DNA of 64,000 nt from an uncultured Paracoccaceae bacterium (GTDB lineage: Bacteria; Pseudomonadota; Alphaproteobacteria; Rhodobacterales; Rhodobacteraceae), in the NCBI GenBank assembly GCA_947503175.1, contig CANNCO010000002.1, positions 682,001 to 746,000 on the forward strand, read 5' to 3'. Below the pieces are notes generated by a model. It saw only the letters and a program-made list of their open reading frames with translations. It was not told the origin of the DNA and did not search any database. Shown in pieces: positions 56,726 through 64,000 of the stretch (positions are counted from its first letter, which is position 1; each line of letters opens with the position of its first letter). The position numbers and the translations under genes were made by a program.

Positions 56726-57643
56726 ATGCCACCCAAGGTCTCGCCTCCGATCCCGACGCCGGTTTTTGCCCCGGCAGCCCAGCATCCGGGGCAGGCCATC
56801 GCCCTGATGCTGTTGGCAACCACGTTCATCGCGGCAACAACCCTTCTGGCCAAGGCCCTTGGCACTGATGCGCTCGGCCCCCCGCTCCACGCCCTCCAGA
56901 TCAGCCACGGGCGCTTCCTCTTCGCGTTCATCGCCCTCTCGACGGTAATCGCCGTCCTGCGTCCGACATTCGGAAAGGTCCACTACCGGCTGCACCTCGG
57001 ACGAACCTTCTTCGGCTGGCTCGGGGTCACGCTTATGTTCGCCGCCGTGGCCTTCATCCCGCTGAGCGACGCCACCGCAATCAGCTTTCTCAACCCGGTC
57101 TTCGCGATGATCCTCGCGATCCCGCTTCTGGGCGAGCGTGTGGGGCCGTGGCGCTGGGGCGCTGCGGCACTGGCATTTAGCGGCGCTCTGATCCTGCTCC
57201 GGCTCGGCGACGGCGCAATCCATCCCGGTACCCTTCTCGCATTGGGGGCCGCGCTGGTCATGGGTATCGAGGTTATCCTGATCAAACGCCTAAGCGGTCG
57301 CGAACGGCCCCTGCAGATCCTGTTCATCAACAACGCAATCGGGCTTTCTATCGCGACCCTTGCCGTACTCCCGGTCTGGATCATGCCAACCCCGGCGCAA
57401 TGGGCCGCGCTTGCTGGGCTTGGTCTTCTCATGGCCTGCGCGCAGGGCTGTTTCGTCAACGCTATGGCCCGCGCCGAGGCCAGCCTTGTCGTCCCGTTCA
57501 GCTATGCAACGCTTCTATTCGCAACGCTCTATGACGCGCTGATTTTTGACGTGATCCCCGACGCCATCAGCATCACCGGCGGCGCAGTGATCGTTGCGGC
57601 CGGCCTCACGCTCGCGTGGCGCGAAGGTCGTATCAGGGCTTAA
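56726..57643 (+). CDS. DMT-family (EamA) transporter
   Basis: 305 residues with about 10 membrane spans in two EamA repeats. The first repeat includes ISFLNPVFAMILAIPLLGERVG and the second VPFSYATLLFATLYDALIF. Members export metabolites or amino acids, with unknown substrate here. The ATG at 56726 has no strong ribosome site. Its 3' end overlaps the convergent ABC-2 permease gene by 11 bp. The 223 bp upstream carry only the argD leader and this gene's promoter. Confidence 0.9.
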   Translation: MPPKVSPPIPTPVFAPAAQHPGQAIALMLLATTFIAATTLLAKALGTDALGPPLHALQISHGRFLFAFIALSTVIAVLRPTFGKVHYRLHLGRTFFGWLGVTLMFAAVAFIPLSDATAISFLNPVFAMILAIPLLGERVGPWRWGAAALAFSGALILLRLGDGAIHPGTLLALGAALVMGIEVILIKRLSGRERPLQILFINNAIGLSIATLAVLPVWIMPTPAQWAALAGLGLLMACAQGCFVNAMARAEASLVVPFSYATLLFATLYDALIFDVIPDAISITGGAVIVAAGLTLAWREGRIRA

Positions 57644-58436
57644 GCCGATAGCCGGTGCGAAACCAGTGCCAGCACAGGCCAAGCACCGCCAGCGCAGTCA
57701 CGCTACAGATCACCAGACCCAGCCATGGCGAACTGTCCGACGTACCGATAAACCCATACCGCACCCCATCGATCAGATAGAACACCGGGTTCAGATGGGT
57801 CAGCACCTGCATCGCCTGCGGCAGCCCCTCGGTCGAGTAAAACGTACCCGACAGAAAGGCCAAAGGCGTAACGATGAAATTCGTGATCGCCGCCATATGG
57901 TCGAATTTCTCCGCCAGAATCGCGGCAACAATCCCCAGACCACCCAACAGGATCGACCCCAGCGCCGCAAAGACCAGCGCCCATAAGGGGTGCTCAATCG
58001 GCACACCCAGCGCCAGCTTCATCACCACTGCGATCGTCAGCGCCACCATCAGCCCGCGCAAGAGACCGCCCGCTACATAGCCCAGAACCAACTCCAGAGG
58101 CGACAGGGGCGGCATCAGCGTGTCGACGATGTTCCCCTGCACCTTCCCGATCATCAGCGAGGACGAGGTATTGGCAAACGCGTTCTGGATCACCGTCATC
58201 ATTAGGATACCGGGCGCCAGAAAATGCAGGAACGGCACCCCCATCACATCCCCCCGCGACGGCCCAATCGCCAGCGCAAAGACCGCAAGGAACAGCCCCG
58301 CCGTCGCCAAGGGAGCCAGAAGGGTCTGGGTCCAGACGGTGAGAAACCGGCGCGCCTCGCGCCAGGCCAGTTCATAGAGTCCCAGCATGTTCCAGCGTCC
58401 GAAGCGACGCACGCCCATATCTCGATTTATCTGCAT
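57633..58436 (-). CDS. ABC-2 type transporter permease, no adjacent ATPase
   Basis: 267 residues with six membrane spans. PSRGDVMGVPFLHFLAPGILMM and NAFANTSSSLMIGKVQGNIVDTLM match ABC-2 permeases of the drug or polysaccharide export type. The matching ATP-binding protein is not within the window on this strand; the gene immediately upstream is gcrA on the other strand. The partner may be coded elsewhere. No signal peptide is needed. Overlaps the DMT gene tail by 11 bp. Confidence 0.88.
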   Translation of the reverse strand: MQINRDMGVRRFGRWNMLGLYELAWREARRFLTVWTQTLLAPLATAGLFLAVFALAIGPSRGDVMGVPFLHFLAPGILMMTVIQNAFANTSSSLMIGKVQGNIVDTLMPPLSPLELVLGYVAGGLLRGLMVALTIAVVMKLALGVPIEHPLWALVFAALGSILLGGLGIVAAILAEKFDHMAAITNFIVTPLAFLSGTFYSTEGLPQAMQVLTHLNPVFYLIDGVRYGFIGTSDSSPWLGLVICSVTALAVLGLCWHWFRTGYRLKP

Positions 58437-58565
58437 TCCCTGCCCTACCTTGCAAAACGTCCCGTCTCACGGGCTTGTATCCGCAGTTGCGGTGTTTAGA
58501 ATAGAGGCAACTCGAAATTCCAAGCGGCTCTGCACAGGCGGGCCGCTTTTCAGATGGGAACTGCC

Positions 58566-59117
58566 ATGTCCTGGACCGACGAAAGGGTGGAAACCCTGAA
58601 AAAGATGTGGAGCGAAGGACAATCTGCAAGCCAGATCGCCAAAGAGCTGGGTGGAGTGACCCGCAACGCCGTGATCGGCAAAGTCCACCGGCTGGGACTG
58701 TCGAACCGTGCAGGTGCCGCTCCGGCGAAGCCTGCCAAGGAGAAAGAGAAGCCCGCGGCGGAGACCAAGGCGGCTGCGCCCGCCAAGGAAGAATCGGCGA
58801 TCCAAACCGCACCCGAGCGTCCTACGACACCTGCCCGGCGCCAGATCATCCCGGCTGGCCAGCCTCTTCCCCCTCAGCCATCGGCCAATGAAATCTCACC
58901 CGAGGCATTGGCCAGCGTCCGCGAAGTCGAGAAGAAGTCCAAAAAAATCAGCCTGATGGAGCTGACCGAACGAACCTGCAAATGGCCTGTGGGCGACCCG
59001 GCCACCGATGATTTCTGGTTCTGCGGACTGCCCACCCAAGCTGGCAAGCCCTATTGCGAGGCGCATGTGGGCGTGGCGTTCCAGCCCATGAGTTCACGGC
59101 GCGACCGCCGTCGCTAA
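58566..59117 (+). CDS. gcrA: Cell-cycle regulator GcrA
   Basis: 183 residues. The N-terminal DNA-binding helices (SWTDERVETLKKMWSEGQSASQIAKELGG) and RNAVIGKVHRLGLSNR are the GcrA signature. A Lys/Ala/Pro-rich linker follows, and the C-terminal core has CKWPVGDPATDDFWFCGLPTQAGKPYC with paired Cys. GcrA binds methylated GANTC sites and sigma-70 to drive cell-cycle genes in alphaproteobacteria. GGGAA lies six bases before the ATG. Followed by a good terminator. Confidence 0.95.
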   Translation: MSWTDERVETLKKMWSEGQSASQIAKELGGVTRNAVIGKVHRLGLSNRAGAAPAKPAKEKEKPAAETKAAAPAKEESAIQTAPERPTTPARRQIIPAGQPLPPQPSANEISPEALASVREVEKKSKKISLMELTERTCKWPVGDPATDDFWFCGLPTQAGKPYCEAHVGVAFQPMSSRRDRRR

Positions 59118-59138
59118 GCGACGGCAGAACACAAGATC

Positions 59139-59180
59139 AGAGCCGCCAGCGAAAGCTGCGGCTCTTTGTGTTGTATAGAT
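59139..59180 (+). terminator. gcrA terminator
   Basis: Stem AGAGCCGC-AGC/GCT-GCGGCTCT with one bulged C and a GAAA tetraloop (59139-59165), followed by TTGTGTTGTATAG. It lies 22 bp after the gcrA stop. Confidence 0.75.
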
Positions 59181-59260
59181 TATTTTGGGCATATGGCGGA
59201 TCGCTGCGACCCATTCAGTAGCATGAGATTGGGCGTGAGACGTGACGATGGCGGGCCGGG

Positions 59261-59503
59261 TCAGGCCGCCGCAGCATCCACATCGTTGGCGAATTCGAGG
59301 ATCCGGCCTGAGATGTCCAGTAACTGACGCAACCGCGAAGACTTCACACCATGCATCGAAAACACACATATATCGGCCTCAAGCGCCGCTAGGTCGTCAT
59401 CGGAATAGTCTTCCAGACCTTTTCTCAGAACAAACTGCGTCGGATCGGTCTTCCGGTAGACGGCATTCGGTCCGCGGGTAATGGGATGTATAACACTCGT
59501 CAT
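59261..59503 (-). CDS. Small hypothetical protein
   Basis: 80 residues, not recognised. A short N-terminal beta-prone part (HPITRGPNAVYRKTDPTQFVL) leads into two predicted helices (YSDDDLAALEADICVF and SRLRQLLDISGRILEFANDV). One Cys only. No signal peptide or membrane span. A purine-rich stretch (GAGTGAGAAA) precedes the ATG and could serve as a ribosome site. It lies between gcrA and AsmA, transcribed alone from the AT-rich gap. It may be a small regulator but that is a guess. Confidence 0.55.
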   Translation of the reverse strand: MTSVIHPITRGPNAVYRKTDPTQFVLRKGLEDYSDDDLAALEADICVFSMHGVKSSRLRQLLDISGRILEFANDVDAAAA

Positions 59504-59805
59504 TTTCTCACTCGCTCTTCTTCTTAACTCGTTAGGTCACTCTGTTCTGGCTTAGCCAGGAACCTCGAAACTGGTTAACAACAACTAAATATTAGCCTCA
59601 ATAATGCGACATCAGTTTGAGTGATCATGCATGCATTGTGCTCATTTCAAGGCATTTTTGTGACGCATTTCACAAGAGAACGCAGTTTCGCACCCAGAAC
59701 AGGCAAGAGTCAGATCAAAATCGAGTGCCGCTGGTCACAAAAGGACGGCTGACATCGTCGGGCGCTCGATCAACCAACAAAACTAAAAGGCAAAGTCCGC
59801 AGGCG
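59504..59805. other. AT-rich intergenic region (302 bp)
   Basis: No credible gene; the only long frame here (59617-60117, plus) runs over the AsmA gene and looks like a shadow. It holds the leader of the 80-residue gene, an imperfect hairpin (59544-59563, TCTGGC-TTA-GCCAGG core), a near-CtrA motif and the downstream end of the AsmA gene. No terminator or repeat is clear. Confidence 0.6.
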
Positions 59806-61728
59806 TCAGTTCCGACCCAGCAAGTTCAACAATCCACGCCCTGCCTCTTCCTTCAGCTTTTCCTTCAGCGCATCCTCGGCGGACTGCCCCGCGGCCGTAC
59901 CAAGCTCTTCCTGCACCTTATCCTTCAACTGCTGCTCAACCCTGTCCTTCGCCGCCTCGATCTCTTCCCGCGCGTTCTCGTTGATCAACCCGGCCATATC
60001 CAACCCGAACTTCGGATTGTCCCATGTCCCCGTGATCTTGACCGGAACGCTGATCCCTGCGCCTTCGCCTTGCAGGATTTTCGGCACCAACCGGTAATTC
60101 AGCGTCTGTCCGCCTAGCCCCACCTGACCGCTGCCGGTTGCATTGAACAGCGGCGCTGTCATCCGCAGGTTCTCGTTGATCACCACCCCGTTCTCGATCC
60201 GGAACGTACCGGTGATCTCGTCAAAGATCGTACTCGCGCCCTCGCCCACGAATGACGTGTCGAGGTTCCGCAACATCCCCACAAGGTCGAGGCCCAGAAG
60301 CTCTCCCGCCCCGAACCGGAAACTGCCGCCGCCGTTCAGCGAGTTCATCAACGCGTTCATCGAATTGCCCGAGCCCAGCACCTGGATTTCCATGTCACCC
60401 AGCGCGATCAGGCGGTCGAAATCCAGAAGTTCCGCAAACAGGCGCGAGATCGCGATGGCCGACCCGTTCAGATCCGCGCTCGCCGACAATCCGCCCCGCC
60501 CGTTGACGACGATGTTCCCGACAACGCTCCCGTCATAAGCGTTCAATTCCCGGATCGTCGTCACCAGCCGCCGGTCGTCCAACGCAAGGTTCAGCCGCGT
60601 CCGACCCAGTTGCGAGGTGCCCGTATCAATGCTCGCAGCAGCAAGTGATAGATCCATGTCAACCGCACCCAGACCCGACACGTCAATGGGCTCCGTCGAC
60701 CAGCCGGAACTACCGCCTTCATCGGCAGCGCCACCTGCTTCTGCATCCTCGCCGCCATCAATCACCAACGCACCCGCCGCCAGCGCACCCGAAATCCGCG
60801 GGCGGGGACCGTTCAGCGCGATGGTCACGTCCCCGTCCAAGCGGTTCTGATCCAGCCTGATCGCCGCCCCCAGAAGTGCGACCTGATCCGTCGTGATGTC
60901 CGCGTCTGCCGCGATCGTAATCGCATCGCGCCCCATCCCGGCAGAAAGCTCCGGCCGCGCAATCCCCGCCAAAGCCGAAACCCCCGCCAAACGGCCCAGA
61001 TCGGCCTCCAGCCGTCCTGACGCGCCAAGGGGTTCCAACCCGGCCCGCCCAGCAAAACTGGCACTCAGGTCATCTGCCGACAGGTTCAGCGAAACGTCTT
61101 CGGCCCCATCACCCATGAGGCCCGCGAGGGACGATGCCGCAAGGCGAAGGTCCATAGCCTGACCGTTCACCTCCGCCCCGCCTTCCAACTCAAAAGGCCC
61201 GTCAAACTCCGGCAGCGTCAGGCCAACATTAACACCTGTGATCCGGGTCGTGCTGCCATCGGTCCCAAGGATTGTCACCCGACCATCCCGGATCACCGCG
61301 CGGTCGATGGAAAATGCCGTCTGACTGTTCGTGGAGTTGGACGCTGGACCAGTGGCATTTATCGGTGCGGCAGCGCTGTCGCCACCAGGACGCAAAGTAA
61401 TGTCTGGCCCGTCCACCGTCACTTCAGTGATCCGCAACTCGCCACCAATCAAGGCCCGCCAATCCACCCCGACCGACAATGCCTCGGCCCGCAGGAACGT
61501 TTCACCCCCGCCGGGTTCCGAAATCTCGATCGCCCCTGTTTCGATCCCCAGATTCGGCCAGATCGCAGGCCGCGCATCCCCTTCGACCGACAGGGTCCGG
61601 CCCGTCGCCGCCTCGAACCGAGCTTCGGCCAGACCCGCGATCCGGTCCACCGGCAAAAGGAACAACGCACCCATCAGCAGCACCACTGCCAGAACAAGCA
61701 CTCCCGCAATCCTGATAATCCAGCGCAT
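59806..61728 (-). CDS. AsmA-family protein
   Basis: 640 residues. An N-terminal membrane anchor (WIIRIAGVLVLAVVLLMGALFLL) is followed by the AsmA beta-helix-like periplasmic region, with ATGRTLSVEGDARPAIWPNLGIETG near the start and the conserved C-terminal AsmA domain (MRMTAPLFNATGSGQVGLGGQTLNYRLVPKI). AsmA-like proteins bridge inner and outer membranes for lipid movement. AGGAGG precedes the ATG at 61728. The C-terminal tail is Lys/Glu-rich and coiled-coil prone. 69 bp downstream of DUF6356 on the same strand. Confidence 0.92.
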   Translation of the reverse strand: MRWIIRIAGVLVLAVVLLMGALFLLPVDRIAGLAEARFEAATGRTLSVEGDARPAIWPNLGIETGAIEISEPGGGETFLRAEALSVGVDWRALIGGELRITEVTVDGPDITLRPGGDSAAAPINATGPASNSTNSQTAFSIDRAVIRDGRVTILGTDGSTTRITGVNVGLTLPEFDGPFELEGGAEVNGQAMDLRLAASSLAGLMGDGAEDVSLNLSADDLSASFAGRAGLEPLGASGRLEADLGRLAGVSALAGIARPELSAGMGRDAITIAADADITTDQVALLGAAIRLDQNRLDGDVTIALNGPRPRISGALAAGALVIDGGEDAEAGGAADEGGSSGWSTEPIDVSGLGAVDMDLSLAAASIDTGTSQLGRTRLNLALDDRRLVTTIRELNAYDGSVVGNIVVNGRGGLSASADLNGSAIAISRLFAELLDFDRLIALGDMEIQVLGSGNSMNALMNSLNGGGSFRFGAGELLGLDLVGMLRNLDTSFVGEGASTIFDEITGTFRIENGVVINENLRMTAPLFNATGSGQVGLGGQTLNYRLVPKILQGEGAGISVPVKITGTWDNPKFGLDMAGLINENAREEIEAAKDRVEQQLKDKVQEELGTAAGQSAEDALKEKLKEEAGRGLLNLLGRN

Positions 61729-61797
61729 TTTCGCCTCCTGCCGCCCCAAGGAAAGGATGGCGTGTGCCACGCTTCGCTTCAAGGGGAAGGAACGGGG

Positions 61798-62010
61798 TCA
61801 GGCGCCCCGATTGTGCGTCCGGGCGTAAAGCTTTGCCACGATCCGGCTCGCCGTCTTCTCGAACATGAAGGGCAGGACCGCATGGACCAGCGCCGCACCG
61901 GCGGCTAGCGCCAACAACGCGGCAAACCGGATCGCGAACCAGAGATGCTCAAGATAGCTCTCATTCACCGATTGCGGATGGGTGGTGAACAGCCGGGTCA
62001 CGGATTGCAT
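61798..62010 (-). CDS. DUF6356 small membrane protein
   Basis: 70 residues. RLFTTHPQSVNESYLEHLWFAIRFA at the start and a hydrophobic span (LLALAAGAALVHAVLPFMF) match DUF6356, a family of small inner-membrane proteins of unknown role. GGGAGAT lies seven bases before the ATG at 62010; an ATG at 62106 would overlap the divergent regulator's promoter. The gene lies just upstream of AsmA on the same strand; a shared role in the envelope is possible. Confidence 0.8.
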   Translation of the reverse strand: MQSVTRLFTTHPQSVNESYLEHLWFAIRFAALLALAAGAALVHAVLPFMFEKTASRIVAKLYARTHNRGA

Positions 62011-62123
62011 TACGGATCTCCCAAGAAAGTTCCCGGCAGTTTGCCCGACAGTTCGGGTACATTCTGCCCAAAAACCTGCAGATTTCGATTGGTTCTGGGA
62101 AATCATCCCACTAACCTGCCTGA

Positions 62124-62585
62124 ATGGTAATATATGATGACATAGACCGACGCATCCTTGGCCAATTGCAACGTGATGCAGGACGCTCGGTTGAGGCTCT
62201 GGCAGAGCTTGTGGGCCTTTCGCGAAACGCCACGTGGCGGCGCATCCGCCGGATGGAAGAGGACGGGCTGATCACCGGACGCGTCGCTCTGGTCGATCCC
62301 GATAAGGTCGGACTGGGCCTGATCGTGTTCATTTCGGTCAAGACCGACCGCCATGACGCTGCGTGGGCCGACGCGTTCATCAAGGCGGTGCGCGCCCTCC
62401 CCGAGGTGCTGGGCGCTTACCGCACATCAGGCGAACAGGATTATCTGATCCGCGCGCGTGTCGCCGATGTGGCCGCCTATGACCAGCTCTACAAGCGGCT
62501 GATCAAAAAGATCGACCTCAAGGATGTCTCGGCCAGCTTCGTTATGGAAGAGATCAAGGAAACCACCGAACTGCCGATCCGCTGA
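62124..62585 (+). CDS. Lrp/AsnC-family transcriptional regulator
   Basis: 153 residues. The N-terminal winged-helix HTH is readable (DDIDRRILGQLQRDAGRSVEALAELVGLSRNATWRRIRRMEEDGLI), and the C-terminal RAM domain has VFISVKTDRHDA and VLGAYRTSGEQDYLIRARV, used to bind amino acids and oligomerise. Its target is unknown; nearby candidates are itself and the divergent DUF6356-AsmA pair. Starts 114 bp from the DUF6356 gene start. Confidence 0.93.
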   Translation: MVIYDDIDRRILGQLQRDAGRSVEALAELVGLSRNATWRRIRRMEEDGLITGRVALVDPDKVGLGLIVFISVKTDRHDAAWADAFIKAVRALPEVLGAYRTSGEQDYLIRARVADVAAYDQLYKRLIKKIDLKDVSASFVMEEIKETTELPIR

Positions 62586-62668
62586 ACGGGCGGCAGAGGC
62601 GCCGGATCGGGTCCGGGGCGCGCATCGCCCCTTTCCACGACCTCGCCTCGCCGCTATAGCGCGGGGCC

Positions 62669-64000
62669 ATGACCCAGAACCCCCCAGAGCTGCGCCCCGA
62701 TCTGGCCCACGCCCGCGTGCCGAACGAAAGGCGCGCCGGCCAACCGACCATCGGCATGGTCTCACTCGGCTGCCCCAAGGCGCTTGTCGACAGCGAGCGC
62801 ATTCTGACCCGACTTCGCGCCGAGGGTTACGCGATCTCGCCCGACTATGGCGGTGCCGACGCGGTGATCGTGAACACCTGTGGGTTTCTGGACAGCGCCA
62901 AGGCCGAAAGCCTCGAAGCAATCGGCGAGGCTCTGACGGAAAACGGGCGTGTGATCGTCACCGGCTGCCTCGGCGCGGAACCCGACTACATCACCGGCGC
63001 GCACCCAAAGGTTCTGGCGGTCACCGGCCCCCACCAATACGAAGCTGTTCTGGACGCCGTCCACGCCGCCGTCCCGCCCGACCCCGATCCGTTCATCGAT
63101 CTTCTGCCCGCGCGCGGCATTTCGCTGACGCCGCGCCATTACAGCTATCTGAAGATCTCCGAGGGCTGTAACCACAAGTGCAAGTTCTGCATCATCCCCG
63201 ATATGCGTGGACGTCTCGCCTCCCGGCCCGCCCATGCGGTGATCCGCGAAGCCGAAAAGCTGGTCGAGGCGGGGGTGAAGGAACTCCTCGTGATCTCGCA
63301 AGACACTTCGGCCTATGGCGTCGATATCAAACATGCCGAGGCGAACGGCCACCGCGCCCATATCACCGATCTGGCCCGTGATCTGGGATCGCTCGGGGCA
63401 TGGGTCCGGCTGCATTACGTCTACCCTTACCCGCATGTCCGGCAACTCGTCCCACTAATGGCAGAGGGCCTTGTCCTGCCCTATCTCGATATCCCGTTCC
63501 AACATGCGCATCCGGACGTCCTGCGCCGCATGGCACGACCCGCAGCCGCCGCCAAAACGCTGGATGAGATCGCCGCATGGCGCGAGGTCTGCCCGGACAT
63601 AACCCTCCGCTCGACCTTCATCGTCGGCTACCCGGGCGAGACGGAAGAGGAATTCCAGACGCTGCTCGACTGGCTGACCGAGGCCCAACTCGACCGGGTC
63701 GGGTGTTTCAAATACGAGAACGTCGACGGCGCCCGTTCGAACGCCCTGCCGAACCATGTCAATGAAGAGGTCAAACAAGACCGGTGGGACCGTTTCATGG
63801 TTCGCGCGCAGGATATCTCAGAGGCAAAACTCGCCGCGAAAATAGGCCAGACGATGGAGGTCGTCGTCGATGAGGTCGATACCAACGCCGCAACCTGCCG
63901 CACCAAAGCCGACGCCCCCGAAATCGACGGCAATCTCTTCATCGACGAGGGCCATGAAAAGCTCAGCCCCGGCGACATCGTCACCGTAGAGGTCGATGAG
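62669..64000 (+). CDS. rimO: Ribosomal protein S12 methylthiotransferase RimO, truncated at right edge
   Basis: The first 444 codons are visible; the stop lies beyond the window. The N-terminal UPF0004 domain has [16 protein letters not shown] and [12 protein letters not shown], the radical-SAM cluster Cys residues are in the [10 protein letters not shown] segment near residue 167, and [19 protein letters not shown] and [13 protein letters not shown] follow. The beginning of the C-terminal TRAM domain is also visible. It methylthiolates Asp88 of S12. The ATG is at 62669. Confidence 0.95.
   Translation, partial: MTQNPPELRPDLAHARVPNERRAGQPTIGMVSLGCPKALVDSERILTRLRAEGYAISPDYGGADAVIVNTCGFLDSAKAESLEAIGEALTENGRVIVTGCLGAEPDYITGAHPKVLAVTGPHQYEAVLDAVHAAVPPDPDPFIDLLPARGISLTPRHYSYLKISEGCNHKCKFCIIPDMRGRLASRPAHAVIREAEKLVEAGVKELLVISQDTSAYGVDIKHAEANGHRAHITDLARDLGSLGAWVRLHYVYPYPHVRQLVPLMAEGLVLPYLDIPFQHAHPDVLRRMARPAAAAKTLDEIAAWREVCPDITLRSTFIVGYPGETEEEFQTLLDWLTEAQLDRVGCFKYENVDGARSNALPNHVNEEVKQDRWDRFMVRAQDISEAKLAAKIGQTMEVVVDEVDTNAATCRTKADAPEIDGNLFIDEGHEKLSPGDIVTVEVDE

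Noticed and set aside
59575-59589. TTAA-N7-TAAA resembling a CtrA site
   Set aside because: The second half-site has a mismatch (TAAA for TTAA) and lies in an AT-rich gap where such matches are expected by chance; kept only as a note.
59617-60117. Plus-strand frame over the AsmA gene end and the adjacent gap
   Set aside because: No ribosome site or family match; overlaps the conserved C-terminus of AsmA.
1-64000. CRISPR arrays, insertion sequences, integrases, tRNA or rRNA genes
   Set aside because: Looked for in the gaps between genes; no direct-repeat arrays, transposase frames or tRNA-like folds were noticed. A tool such as tRNAscan-SE could confirm.

Overview
The window is ordinary chromosomal DNA of an alphaproteobacterium, most likely a marine Rhodobacteraceae/Roseobacteraceae species. 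The evidence is the RpoE-ChrR pair next to a flavoprotein/DUF1365 operon, GcrA, a CenR-like response regulator, BamF (DUF3035), the rsmB-heparinase-purH-lspA order, the ftsK/lolA neighbourhood and high GC content. I see no tRNA, rRNA, CRISPR array, insertion sequence, integrase or phage gene. Coding density is very high: apart from one stretch of about 300 bp, all gaps are short. Many genes are joined by 4-bp ATGA/GTGA/TTGA overlaps.

Layout. 1-5.6 kb: a minus-strand operon (flavin oxidoreductase, DUF1365, MFS carrier, DUF3833, truncated SDR) diverges from rpoE-chrR, with matching sigma-E-type promoters facing away from each other. This looks like a singlet-oxygen/lipid response locus. 5.6-17.2 kb: minus-strand housekeeping run of rmuC, mutL, an M16 peptidase pair, bamF, lspA, purH, a heparinase-like gene and rsmB. 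17.3-26.1 kb: DUF1674, a secreted protein and dapB, then the ribosome/RNA run rbfA, truB, rpsO and pnp. Several extra genes interrupt this run, including two unrecognised minus-strand genes. 26.2-33 kb: a Tat-exported PhoX phosphatase with a clear PHO box, a 1-Cys peroxiredoxin, an aldehyde dehydrogenase, and an MhqO/MhqD-like quinone or aromatic detoxification pair.

32.5-41.1 kb: a translationally coupled set (thiolase, free-Met-sulfoxide reductase, LysE exporter, GFA protein, RluA synthase), a STAS/HATPase partner-switch pair, a gamma-glutamyltransferase-like enzyme, hspQ, an AEC carrier, a lytic-transglycosylase-like lipoprotein and lolA. 41.2-50.2 kb: ftsK, a dapC-like aminotransferase, an amidase, a UbiH-type hydroxylase, Trm112, a LON-domain protein, a CnoX-like thioredoxin and DUF6653. 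50.2-64 kb: xth, a CenR-like regulator, ribA, an acyl-CoA dehydrogenase, argF-argD, a DMT carrier, a lone ABC-2 permease, gcrA, a small unknown gene, AsmA, DUF6356, an Lrp-type regulator and rimO (truncated at the right edge).

No obviously new multi-gene system stands out. The most rewarding points are the paired sigma-E-type promoters, the PHO box, the unknown gene between rpsO and pnp, the partner-switch pair lacking its phosphatase, and several palindromes in divergent promoters. All family assignments come from reading the translated sequence and recalling the families; no database search was run.
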